Positions 35,812 through 48,400 of a DNA stretch of 64,000 bases are shown piece by piece. The DNA is from Ctenosaura bakeri (lineage: Eukaryota; Chordata; Lepidosauria; Squamata; Iguanidae), in the NCBI GenBank assembly GCA_948474755.1, contig CAOLHI010000746.1, positions 1 through 64,000 on the forward strand. The letters run 5' to 3'. The position numbers and the translations under genes were made by a program. Numbering within the stretch: the stretch's first letter is position 1; every line of letters starts with the position of its first letter. The notes under the pieces are model-generated. The model searched no databases and was not told the origin of the DNA. It saw only the letters and a list, made by a program, of their open reading frames with translations.

Positions 35812-36900
35812 GAACCATAGAATCATAATACTGGAAGAGACCACAAGGGCCATCAAATCCAACTCCATGCCGTGCAGGAATGCATCATCAAAACATTCCT
35901 GACAGATGGCCATCCAGCCTCTGTTTAAAACCCCACAAAGAAGAAGACAGCACTCCAAGACAGTGCATTCAACTGTCAAACTGCTCTTCCTGTCAGGAAG
36001 TTCTTCCTAATGATAAGATGGAATCTCTTTTCCTGAAGTTTAAAGCCATTGCTCTGTGTCCTCATCTCTGGAGCAGCAGAAAACAAGCTTGCTCCATCCT
36101 CTATATGACATTCTTATCATGTCACCTCTTAACTTTCCCTTCTATAAATTAAACATACCGAGCTCCCTAAATCTCTCCTCATATGGAATAGTTTCCAGGC
36201 CTTCTGACGTTTTGGTCCTCCTCCTCTGGAAATGTTTCAGCTTGTCAATATCCTTCCTAAATTGTGGTGCCCAGAACTGGACACAGTATGCCAAGTGGGA
36301 CCTAGCCAAAACAGAATAAAGTGACACTATAACTTCCCTTGACCTAAACACAACATTACTATTGATGTAGCCAAAAATCACATTGGCTTTTATTTTTTTT
36401 ATTTTTTATTTTTTGCTGCATCATCAAACTGCTGACTCATGTTCAGCTTGTGGCTTACTGAGACTCCTAGATTCCTTTTTACATGTACTGTGGTTGAGCC
36501 ATTAGTCACCCATCTTATATCTGTGCGTTCCATTTTTTTCTGCCCAAGTTTAGTACATTATACTTCTCCCTTTGCAATTCATTTCGTTAGTTTTGGCCCA
36601 GCTCTCTAATCTGTTACAGTCACTTTGAATTCTGATCCTGTTTTCTGCAGTGTTAACTACCCCTCCTAATTTGGTGTCATCTGCAAATTTGATAAGAATG
36701 CCCTCTATTCCCTCATCCAAATCATTGATAAAGATGTTAAATATCACTGGGCCTAGAACAGAACCCTGTGGCACCCCACTAGTTACTTCTCTCCAAGATG
36801 AAGAGGAGCCACTGGTGAGCACTGTTTGAGTTCAGTCAATCAACCAACCAACTACAAATCCACCTAAAAGTATCATTGCATAGTCAACATTTTGCCTCCT
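35812..36900 (-). mobile_element. CR1 LINE, 5'-truncated
   Basis: The RT core is visible on the minus strand at 36822-36550: SGVPQGSVLGPVIFNIFIND and KFADDTKLGG, with the catalytic FADD box intact. The C-terminal region at 36381-36142 has SREVIVSLYSVLARSHLAYC. Stops and shifts lie between and after these, so the copy is dead. The 3' end near 35812 has ATTCTATGGTTC. A T-rich expansion (about 36389-36414) separates the two open parts. Confidence 0.92.
36389..36414. repeat. T-rich (TATTTTTT)n expansion inside CR1
   Basis: Three T runs separated by A replace the short 'cttggctgct' of the related CR1 copy at 29.27 kb. Confidence 0.8.
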
Positions 36901-39900
36901 TAATGCATGCCACTCCTTTGCTGTTTCCCAGATTAGGCAAAACCATGTGCCTTTAAAGGAAAAAAATTTCCTTTGAGGTTTTTGGGTTCTTTCTTTTGCA
37001 AATTACTTTACAATCCATATTTTATTCATTTTACAACATCCCTGTGAAGTAGACCACTCTTTTATACGTGTAAGTCGGTTTGGGGAAAGTGCAGGCCACA
37101 TGTAGTCCCCATGTTCATTGTTGTGTCCTCCATACAAACACACCAAGTAATCTCTACCTTTTTTTTTTTCTCATTGACATTCTATTTTTAAAAAGCCCTC
37201 TCCTGAGCCTAAAGCAGACCAGCTGAGGGCCAAAAATGTAGCAAAATTCCCCCTATTTTTAACAGTTTTTGAGAAGTTTAAAAATTTGCAGTAGACATGC
37301 AGTAGCTGGAGGCAGTGTTGCAGTTGAACCTCTGGCAGCTCCCCACCCTGATGTAGCAACAGGAGCTAAAATAGTGTCCTGCTGAAGCCCAGCCAGTGAG
37401 TTCATGGCTGAATTCAGATTGTAACTCTTGCCTCTCGGCTCCAAGCTGCCTCTCCTCAATGGCCTACGTCCAGTTGTTAGTCCCAATTAGAGCAGACTCA
37501 CTGCAACGATGGAATCTACATAAGTATTGGCTAAGTTCCCACTGTTTCAGTTGATCTGCTCTTGTAGGGTAGTCCTCTGACTGACTGAAGTTGGTTTACT
37601 CTCCCTGCAGCCTTGCGGAAGTAGATGATCTGTTGGGTAATTAAATGGACCTGTCTGTTTGTGGCTGACAGGTCCAGACATAACAACATGTTGAAGTCCA
37701 GAGAGGGTAGAAGGAACACTCCTGGCTGTGATGGATAGCTTATCACATTGTTCCAGTCTGGGGGAAAAGGCAGCCTTTCTTGTCTATCACTGTTACTGTG
37801 AAAACTACTGGTGGCACTGGTGCTCTTTTCTATAATCCTTTTAAGAGATATGTGGATTTAAGTGCTCCCCTGAGCAATGGCAGGGATTGCCGGTTGTCTT
37901 GTGTCTGTCTTTGAGTAGGAGGCCAAAGTAGCTTGAACTTGTGCGTTTAAGAACAGCACAAATCAGAAAATATGTATCTAGATATTGCTTCGTGCTTCTC
38001 TTACGTTTAGACCCAATCATTGTATAGCCCCTGAGATTTACACTTCACTTGGGCATATTGAAGCACTTGCTATGCTGCTGTAGACTACAGTTCTGCATCT
38101 GAAGGATTTCTGAAAAGTTTGGAAATGAAGGCTATTTCTGACCCCCACCCCAAAATGATGCCTGTGGTTCTTTTCTAGACCTGGGCTCCATAATGGGATG
38201 CCTGCAAAGGTACCAGGGCTGGAACTTCAATGGCAAATGGTGCATGAAATGAAAGTGCCACTTGTTTTTATATGACAGTGGTTTCAAAAGGGTAAGATGG
38301 ATTCTTCTAACCCTGTAGTAAAATTGAAGGGTAAAATGAGAATGGAAGTGCTGAACATTTTCAAGATGTTTTCTTCATATGGGGTAGCAACTGATTTCAA
38401 GAAAACACTCCAAAATACTCATCAGAATGACAGGATTCTATGCAAGGTATATGAAAGGTTCCTCAGCGAAATTTGGATAGCTTAAAATCTATTATTCTGG
38501 GATGGGGGAGTATGGGTTTTCCCACTCATGTTTGGTAAATTAATGCTCATTGCAAATTAGAGGTATGTTTTGCAAGCTATTTAGAGCTATAGAGGTAAGT
38601 TACAACTTGATAGAATAGATACAGGTAGGAAGAAATCCTCACATGTCATCGGATTTGATAGAATGTAGAATATTGCCTTATAGCCTTGTGCTGTTGTGCT
38701 GTCCTCGGAAGCAATAATACTGTCTGCTGTCTAAAAGACAATGGCAGATAATATAGACCATTATTTGGCCAAAGAAAACACAGCCCACTGCTGCTGTTCA
38801 TATATCTATCTCTCAGATACCATTATTCAAGAATGAGGGGGTGAACTGAGGGTAATAGGTGCTGGTATGTTCAGGCCAGTGCCTCAGCCTTTGGCTTCCC
38901 TAGAGATGTATTGCATGCTGTGTTAAACTTCTGAATCCCGACTCAAGGGTGGGGGCAGTTGAGTTTCATTATTTATTAATAACACAAATGCAGAGTAACT
39001 GCAGTGCCTTGGACCTGGGGCTCAGCAAAGAGCTAAGAGCATGTAAACCTTTAGCATCTTAATGGTGGGTAGGACAGAACGATAAATTCCTTAGTGTTTA
39101 TATGTACAGACTTTCTTTCCAAAATATGTACTACCATCTTTTTTTTTAAGCTATAGATGATAGTAGCTCCAAGCAAAATAGTTTTGTGTTTTATTGTTTC
39201 TGGAGAAATCAGGAAGCATCCAGGGTTAATCGCTTCTCCAGGAAGTGTCCAGGAGCAGCAGTTCAAGAGATGACCTTTTAAATAGGTTGTAGGTCCCTCC
39301 TGTACTGTTTAATATCAAAACACATTTTTTCCTAAATCAGAAGTAGACATCTGGCCACTTCTAGGTTTTGTTTTTGGCATTTTTGACAATCCTTGGAAGG
39401 TCCCAAGAACAGAATTCTGTTCCCTGAACCTACCCCACCCTATTGTAGCACTTAAGGATAGGATAGGACTATAGTATAATCTCTGTGACAAATCTGAACA
39501 TTGTTTTAAGTGCCCATTCTTTTGACGTGGGACTCAGGAACTGAGTTTGTATCTTCATCACAGTTTCTGAGACCTAGGACCCAGTAACTCAGCAGAGAGC
39601 TTTACTTCTCACTGGGGTACCTAAAGGTCAACATTAGCTAGGAAATCTTTGCTTTCTGAATGTATTGCTGCCATTAATTTCTGTCCTTTTTAACTTAGAT
39701 GTGGAGCAAAGCAAAATGCTGCATCCAGAGACACTGCTGTGATGCCAGCATAGCTTCAGCCCCGGGTGGCCTTTGGTGCCAGGAATTTCGCTAGCCTGTG
39801 GGGTAGCATGGATAGGATGGGAGTGCAGTGCACAGATTCTGCAGTGATCCCTGCCTTCACATATGGGGCTACCTCCACAGTCACCCTTTGCCGTATACAT

Positions 39901-41679
39901 AAAATGTGCCTTTGAGGTGGCTTGAGAGATCTTTTTCTTGTCTCTAAGTCCCCCTCCAAAATTTGAGATTACAGAGAAAGTTTCATGAGTCAGAATGTCA
40001 GATTTCCACACCTACCTACCTCTCTTCTTTTAGAAATCAAAAAGCTTCCTCATAAAAACTCTTAATAGTTGAAGATACATGAAGATATTTTTGCTGAGTT
40101 TGTGCCAGTGAGAGCCAGTGCTTCCCCATCCCCACCCCCCATTCCCTGCACTGCTGAAGTTTTCTCCCATGGGCGCAATTGCTTTCCAAGTGGCTAACCA
40201 CTTTTTCCATTGAAACCACTTTCCTCTGTGGAATGATTAATCATTGTTGTGAGAGTGTAAACAGAACGGGAGGGAAATGAAGAAGAAAGGCAAAGAGGGC
40301 TGTTGATCTTGGACCGGCCTCATACTGCACTTCAGTGGCAATAGTTTTTGAAAAACATGTACCGGTACTCTTGTTTCTGTGAGGAAAGTATACTTGGATT
40401 TTTTTTTCCTTGCTACTTGTTAGAATTACACTTCTTTCAGGGCCAGCCCTATTATTAGAATGAACAGTCATCCAGATTGTCATGAAAGGGCAGAAAATCT
40501 ATCATTGCTGTATTTTTACTTCTAAAAAACAGGATTTTGTGGGAAATGTCAAAATAATTTGGTCAGTCTTGGGTATTATGTGCCAGATCTTGTGGGAAGG
40601 AGATCTGTAAAATATCTTGGACTGGGTGGTCCTGTAACCCCTGGCAAATAGGGCTGGCTTGGGGTGCACCCTAGTAGATATAAGTGTGAATTTTACAGAT
40701 GGTTTATTATGTCTGGGTTACAGCTGAATGAATATTCAGTATCTTCCCCACCACCACCATCCTCCATTTCAGTTGTGAAGATTCCCTGTGGGTTCTGGAC
40801 TTTATCTTAAAAGGCAAGCATTCATGATGAAGTCTGAAGAGTCCAGACTCTTCTTATTGTATCCTTCCCTATGTTGAATTTAAAAAATAAGCCATGGTGC
40901 CCCACTATTAGAAGTCCTGCAACTTCTTCTACCCACCCTACTTGGGACAGATTCTTATCATATTTTTGAAGGAGAGGAATGAGATTAATTAGCAGGGGAC
41001 TGACTGATACAGACAATTACCAAAGGAAAGAAAGAAGAAATCCGATTGTTAAAGCTCTATGATGGCTAGGAACAGGAGAAAGGAATTTAAGACTTAATTT
41101 CCTGTTCCTGTTATGCAGGCCTTGTTTGGATGGTATTTCTGCTGCTGTCTCCTAGGAGATTGGGATGGGGAGGAGGAGAGTTGGGTTGCTTCAAGGAAAC
41201 CAATGACATCAGAGCCACACACTGTGGCTTGGTAGTGAAGTGGAACAGGAGCTTGGGTTGTGTGATGAGCATTCACCTTGTTATTTTCTTTGGAGAGAAT
41301 AGGATAATCACGGAGCTGCAAGACTGAAACATAGCTGGCAATATCTCTGGCCGCATAGATATTTCTCCTTTAGTAATTGCATCTACATGTATTAAGTTGA
41401 CCCAGAGAAAGCAAAATGGACTCTTGATGCTGAACAATCACTTTATTCATTAATCAACATGATGGTATTACTTGATTGTTACAAGGTTTTCAGCCTGTAT
41501 CATCTTACACAGTCATTTGAAGGCTTATGGCCAGAGTCACAACTTGGGTCTTACCATATCTTATCATGCTCTCTATTCCATAACTGTATCCCATTAGACT
41601 CTGATCCCACCCCCACAGCTATATAACGGTGTTTAAATGGCTGTCGCTCAAATATTGTACTCCATCAACATATTTGAAA

Positions 41680-41790
41680 AACTGGCTTGAAACAAAAGCT
41701 CATGCTGAAATAAATCAGTCTTAAAGGTGCCATTAGATTTCCCCCTTTTCGTACCGGAACAGACTAACATGGCTATCTGAAGAATTTCAG
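41680..41790. repeat. Unclassified interspersed repeat fragment
   Basis: Reads 'aaaagctcatgctgaaataa', 'cttaaaggtgccattagatt' and 'acagactaacatggctatct', a phrase order I associate with a common reptile/turtle repeat of uncertain class. Confidence 0.5.
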
Positions 41791-43180
41791 GTATCATTCT
41801 GCAAGGCTAATGTTTTCATTTCAGGGAAACTGAATATTCTCATTGGCCAAGGAACAATATTTTGTAATATGATTTCCCTTGTCGAATTTCCCTCTGCGCA
41901 GCTCATTGTTGCAGTGAGTTTTGTATGAAATATGATTTTGTGTTGGTGGAATTACTGCTGAAGAGCATCGTTGTTCACCATGCCTTGTGGTTTGTGGACT
42001 TTTATTATTATTCCTAGCTAGAAATTATTACACAGAATGTATGCGCTATTATGGCCTCAGTAGAGTAATGGTACATTGATGAAATAATGAGTGGGATATG
42101 TTTTACAAAATTCTGTAAGTGATGGTGTGATCTCTCACAGAAGCTCTCAGATCAAGGGTAATAAGCAGCTGACATTACCAAAGCAACTCTGCCTTTCCCC
42201 ATCATGCAATAATGTGCTATCATGTTTGTAGCTTTTTGAGGAAATATTTTTTTAAAAGACAGATACTGTTCTCATGTTCTCTGAGGTGCCTCTCTCACTG
42301 CCTGGGAGCAAAGTGTAATGCTGCCAGTGCTGGGATGGATCTAACAGCAGTGCTGCTACTTGTGTGCTTCTCAGACCTTTTGATATTTTTTATGATAACA
42401 TCAGTCATCTTTAAAACTCCGTTCCAAGCATTTAAACGTTAATAAATTCTTGTTGAATTGAGTAATTATCACCATTCTGGCATATCGGTACCTAATGCAG
42501 TTCAGGATGAAATAGTGAATAGATTAGTGAAAAATACATTCTTTCTCGCAGAAGGCCCCCCGCACACATCCTCTTAGCTCTTCATTTGGATGAGGAATTA
42601 ATATTAGCTAAAAAATGTACAATGTTGTGAAAAAGGACAGTTTTTAGTAACTGTAAATTGATGAGAGTACAGTACAGAGTCTAAAGTGGTGGGGTGGAGT
42701 GTTCCCAAGTACAGAGGAAAGAAGATCAAAGGATATGGGAAATGTTTTTCTTGGGGTCACACTGGATGGAAATGTGGCATCCAGAAACTCCCATGGGAAG
42801 CTTTATTGCTTCCTGTGGGAAATAATCCTATATGACATTTATAAAATAACAGCACTATGCCGGTATGTATCTTCTGCTGTCTGCCTCCTGGAGGATGAAT
42901 CATCAAACACATAAATCTCTCTTTCCTGTTTAGCTTCCCCAAGCCCATGTCTGTAGTGATATATGGGGGCTGTTTTCCAAATGAGATGAAAGCAAACTGA
43001 AGGAAATGTTTCTTTTCTGAGCTTGAAAAGAACTAGGAAAATGAAGTGGTGGGGAGAGTTTCCTTGTTTCCAAGGAAAACAAGTCAGGACCTCAAAAGCT
43101 CCAAATGCCTTGGCATCTGAACATTTTTTTTTTTTTGATGTTCCTCTTCAACCCAGCACAAGACAAGTGCCTGCACATGT

Positions 43181-43218
43181 AACGCTGGCACTTAGGAATA
43201 ATGCTGGCACTTAGGAAT
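43181..43218. repeat. 19-bp tandem doublet
   Basis: Units 43181-43199 and 43200-43218 differ at one base (AACGCTGGCACTTAGGAAT / AATGCTGGCACTTAGGAAT). Confidence 0.9.
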
Positions 43219-43261
43219 CTCATATTCCTAATAGCCAGCCATGAATTAATAACCAGTCATA

Positions 43262-43387
43262 GCTATATTTCAGATGAAGGAAATGGCAGACCACCTCAGA
43301 TTATACATTGCCTAAGAAAGCCCTGTGAAATTCATGGAGTTGCCCTAAGTTGAGAGGTAACTTGAAGACACATAGATGCACACATAG
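43262..43387 (+). mobile_element. 5S-type SINE 3' half
   Basis: Lacks the 5S head but keeps the body 'gaaggaaatggcagaccacc', 'ttgcctaagaaagccctgtg' and tail 'gagaggtaacttgaagacac' with CA repeats. Confidence 0.78.
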
Positions 43388-44349
43388 CAGGTTGTTAATA
43401 AAAGAACTATATGCACTGGGAGAGGTAGTTTGTGGGGAGGAGTGGTATTATTTTTTTAACCAACTAACTTTTTTGCTCTGGTGTCCTTGCTTTAATGATT
43501 AATTTTCACAGTGCTTTGCAGTCTTCCTTATAACGCTTAGTACTGTATACTTTCTGAGTAAAGTGGTTTAGCTGGTTTTTTTTTTCGTGCCTGGTATATT
43601 CCTACTCTAGTTTTTCTTCAAATTGTATAAATCTTTCACAACTGGCAGTTTAACATGTCTTTGCCACTATGCATTCTCTCCACAAAATGCTGGTCATGTT
43701 CTTGGCCTCTCCTTCACTCTCTTCACGGGGCAAAACTCAGCTTCTGCCTTTTCTCCTTCATTCTGATCAAGTCAAGATAGAGAAGGCATTTGATTAATGG
43801 GAGCAGCATTTCTTGCAGCTTCTCCCTGACATTCTGATGAGGTTTGTTTTGTAGCCTTAGTGCTCTTCTGAGAAGATTTTAGGTATATATTTCAAAAGGA
43901 GACAGAGTCTGTATCAGTCAGCAATGAATGCATTTTAAAACCATTGCTTTCTTATTGGAGGAAGAGATCATGTTGTGCAGGGTGCTGGTGGGTGGGTGGT
44001 GTTAAGGATTTGGCCTTTACTGAGTGTTATCAGTCCATACATTCAGTATTTATAATAAGTAAAATAAAGTAATAAGAAATAAATGAAATTTAGGAAACTG
44101 TCAATTTACTATCTTTGGCTGTTTAATACATTGCAGAGAAATCATGCACCTTTAGTTATTTTAGTGTGGATCCAATTTTGGTTATTTACTAAGAAGAACC
44201 AATAAGGGGGGGAGCTCTGGATCCATATTGATATAAAATATCAAATACAACAGAAAGTATAACAGGTTCATAAAAAAACACAACTGAAAATTTTGGTATC
44301 TTAAGAGCTTAACAGGAAATAGTATTTCCTAAACATTCCTTGATATCAA

Positions 44350-44655
44350 AGGCCTTCTCTGTTTTCCTGCCAACCGTGTAGAATGGTCTCCCCACTGAGA
44401 TTAGACATGCTCCCAGCACTGCATGTTTCCACTATCAGTGAAAGACTTATCTCTTTACCCAGGCATTTTCCTGATTATTTTCATGATTGTTGATCTCATG
44501 AGTTACTCTTGGATATTTTTTTGGGTGGTTGTCTATAATGAATTTCTTGATGTTGTTTTGTTAACCTGTGGTTTTTAGTGTATTTGTTGGAAACCAGCTT
44601 GAGACTTTTTTTTAAAGGAAAGTGGTATAAAAATACTGTAAGCAATAAATAATCT
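44350..44655 (+). mobile_element. L2-type LINE 3' end
   Basis: A short frame near 44385 has WNGLPTEIRHAPS, matching the L2 C-terminal WNxLPxEIRxAPS pattern. It is followed by an AT-rich 3' UTR ending 'agtggtataaaaatactgta' and 'caataaataat', as L2 elements end. Confidence 0.7.
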
Positions 44656-44856
44656 AGTCCTAGTCCTCTAAATACCACTTTTTCTGTTGAGCTTTGAATT
44701 AGATGTTGTTCTGCTGAGAAATACACAAGACTGGAGCGCCCCTAGATCAGGAGCACGCAATATCTTGGTGCTATGGGGACCCATTGCCTGCCCTAGAACC
44801 CAGTGAAGTGGCATCCCCTTCTGTCACTGACTGCTAGTGGATTTTTTTCATAAGGC

Positions 44857-45024
44857 TGGCAACAAAAATTGCTACTTTGTTTTAACAGGTAAATGGGGTG
44901 AGTATCTTGTTTAAAGAGTGAATCATATTCCTGGGAGCTTCCAGGAAATATGATCCCCCTTTAGAACAAGGTGCACTCTACTCCTCATGTCTTATTTACC
45001 TGTAAAAAACTTGTGATTTTTGCC
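44857..45024. mobile_element. Foldback MITE of about 168 bp
   Basis: The arms are imperfect reverse complements centred between 44937 and 44938: 'cagcttttaacaggtaaat'-type sequence at 44880-44893 pairs with 'atttacctgt' near 44996, and 'atcatattcctgg' at 44922 pairs with 'ccaggaaatatgat' at 44941. Terminal 'ggcaacaaaaatt' and 'gatttttgcc' also pair. Confidence 0.7.
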
Positions 45025-45430
45025 ACTATTGCTACAGTACCAGCAGATTTGATGATGGAGATGGCAAAGGATTGGGGAGGGATGTCATAAAATTTCTGGA
45101 TGGAGGATATTTTGACCCACAACTTGTGAGTTGCCCATCCTTGTTCAGGAAAGTAGGAAGCTGCATCACTCAAAAATCAGAGTATGCTTGTTGTATATAG
45201 TCTTTGTACTGAGTTTTCCTCATAGCTAATATTACCCACTGTTCCATAAGTTAGACTCAAAGATCTTAATTATACCATTGTCAACATTTTTAGCAACTAA
45301 AATGTGCCAGAAAAGGATTAAAAACATACCTTTCAGGCTAGCTGAGATCAATTCTGAAACCTTGTTGTGGAGAATTCGTTGCTCAAAATGTGCTAATTAA
45401 ACTGGCTTCTTCATGTCACGTGTATATCAA

Positions 45431-45469
45431 ATACACACACACACACACACATACATACATACACACACA
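45431..45469. repeat. (CA)n/(CATA)n microsatellite
   Basis: About 10 CA units, three CATA units, then CA again. Confidence 0.92.
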
Positions 45470-48400
45470 AGATCCAATTTTTCCCCCTATGAACTAATAA
45501 GTAACAATACTCAGTAGAGCTTTGACAGTGAATATTATAGTTCCTCAGTCCACCATTCTTTAGGTACTACCTGGGACATCTTGCCATATGGTTATTGATG
45601 TTACTGAGCCAGAATTTATTGTTAGTTCATTGCATTCCTTTGTATGTTTCCCTTCCAGTATACTTGCTCCTTTTCATGTACGTTTTCCAATTGTTAATTC
45701 TTAATCATTGATGTCTTCTACTTGATCTTCCCTTGGTATTTTGTAACAAGAAATCATATATTGTTTTGAGAAAGGCAAGTTAGCAGTTTCTTAGTAAGCT
45801 TCATAGAAAGTCCAGTAAAATTAAAATCAAAAGTAAAATTTCTGTTATACCCTTACCTTACTTGCCTAGCGTAATGGGTTTGGTATAGTAAAGGAAAATT
45901 CCTGGAAGAGGAATAATTATTCTGGTAAGTCCCAGTTCTAGCACGTTGAGATTCCCAGTGTTAGAACAGCAGTAAGCAGATACCTGGCATTAGATATTTT
46001 AATAGGCACTTATCTCTTTTGTTTCCCCCATTCCCATTCTTTCCTCCTCCAGTTACTATTCCTGCACACTTTGATTTTAACTGAAGTCAAGAGAAGCTTA
46101 CCCATTGACTTTAACTGAGTTTAAACAAGCTACAAATCATCTTGGAGTAAGCTAATAACATTCATGATTCCTCACCAAGAGTTTTAGAAATCTGCATAAT
46201 AGATCAGCTAGTTTGTTGCTGGTCCAGAAAGTGGGAGCAGATGCAGTTGAATGGTTTCAGTCCATCCTTAAACAAAAACCAGTCACTAGGTCTCAGAGCT
46301 GGGGCTGATAAACTTGAGAAATGTACTACCAACATTGGCTAAAACCCACAGATCCCGGGACAACTATTGTTTGGCAAGACATTTGCTATTGTTGCAAAAG
46401 TTGAATCAATCAGGAAAGACATCTTTTTCTTGCATGGGCTAAAACCTATGCTGCATTCTAGTGCTCCAAGGAGTTGACATAGTGAAGTCAAGGGGATAGT
46501 GGTTTGAGAAATGGTGGTGGAAAAACTTATATAAAATTCAGCCAACAGGCAACATGTCTGCAAAGCACTTTGCAGATAATGCTCCAAATTCTATTGGCCC
46601 ACTGGCAGTCTAAATCTCTGCCAGATCACTTTTGTTGGTACTGGGGGTGGGTGGGGGGAAGGTGCTGCCTCTTCCTTAAGTACAGAAGTGCAGCCAGACA
46701 CTGTCAGCTGCACCCGGTCACTGATTGACTTCGGGGATATTCCTGGGTACCATCCAGCCACCCTGGCATATGTGGCAAAGAAGCAGTTGTTCCTCCTTAT
46801 CTCTATGAGGGTGAAGGATGCTTCTTCTTTACCAGGCTTCTGCTGCTTTTCTGGACCCTGTCCTTGTGACTCTAGTGCAAAGGAGTTGTGCAAGGAGGAA
46901 GTGCATAGCTCCTTGTGCAGTGTTTTTAAACTTTCTTATACTAGCATAAATCAAGAAAAGGATTCTGACCAAAATGTTGGTGCTGTGGATTAGGTGCCAC
47001 ATTTGATGCAAATCCTTTGTAGGAGCCTCTGCTTATATTTACTTGGATGAATTTCTGGAAATGATGCCAAGGAATTGCTCAGAGTCTTTGGGAAAGTGTT
47101 ACCTACAATGTGTGCACTGAAACCTTAACTCTTCTAGTTGTTTTTTTTGCCAGCCCAAAGAAGTTGCCCAGGATGGTCCACATTGTGATTAAGTGTATCT
47201 ATTTGAGAAGAGTTGGCTCAGTGACCCTGTTAACATTCTGGCCATTTCAGCTGCTTTTAGTACCATTGTACCATGATAGCCTTCTGGATCACCCAGTAAG
47301 GTTAGTAGTTGGAATTACTAAATCATGGTACTTCAAATTCCTACCACTCAGTACACCTATAAAAATGGAGTATTGTGATTTAACCTGTGGAATGTTCTGG
47401 GGTTTTATTCTATACATTTTGTCATTTAATGTCTAAAATAAATTTCTGGGGGAAGTAAACCAGAAATTTGGGGTGAAGTGTCATCAGTATGATTGCTCTG
47501 CATTCCACCTTTAGATTAACTTCGGAGGTACAATTAGTCACAACTAGGAGGAACTTTTCACTAGTGACACCTTCTTTATAGAGTTCTACCCCCAAGGAAG
47601 TATATCAAAGTGACAAAAGTTTTTAATTTTAGAAGGCCTATATAACTTGCCCCCCCCCGACAAGTCTTTTTCAGTTAGCTTTATGAGCTATTGTGGGTAT
47701 TTGTCTTGAAAGCTGACAGGTAGCTTTTTAAAAACATTTTGTAATCCTGCCATTTTAGCTGTATTATTTATATGATGTCTGTACATGTAATTTATATCGT
47801 TATTGATTTATGTTGTTTTAATTATGTTTATATAATAATGTCATTCTGAGGGCCTCCTGGAACCATATTTGGTGTGGTATTATAACACAAATTACAGATC
47901 TGTATTGTAAGCAGAATACAGATCTTCTTTCCCAGGCCTAGAAGAAAGCTGAACGTCTTGTTCATGTAAAAATGCCACAGATTTCAGAACTAGTTTTACC
48001 TCCTCTTCTGTGTGACTGAAAGAAAGTAACTCAGATGCTTCAGTCTATATCCAAGGGAGCCGCCACCTAAAACTTGTATGGGTCAGCAATGTCAGGCTGC
48101 AAGTCCTCAATTCTGTTCAGTCTCTTCAAGGCCAGAAGTGTCTTGTTTGTGGCAAATCATAGGCCAGGATCAATACATGGAGTGGATAGGTCTTTTCAAT
48201 CCACTTAGTGTGAGTGAGGGCTCTGTTGCAGTGTCTTCCTCCCAGAAGCAATTTATTGAGTCTTTTCCTCCCTTCAAGTGTGGTAAATGTGAGTTTGAGC
48301 GATGGGAGCTCTCTGGCTAAGAGATTTGTATTACATGGGAGAGCAGTCTCCCTGCCAATATGCAGTTAAAATCTGTCTGTGATAGCTGATGCCCAGACAA

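Larger units (their letters stand above)
36901..44349. other. Longest mainly single-copy stretch
   Basis: No gene is supported. Minor items: a T run near 37159, a MITE remnant near 38080 ('gtagactacagttctgcatc') and a 19-bp tandem doublet at 43181-43218. Open frames reach only 125 codons (39634-40011 minus) and have no recognisable domain. Confidence 0.5.
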
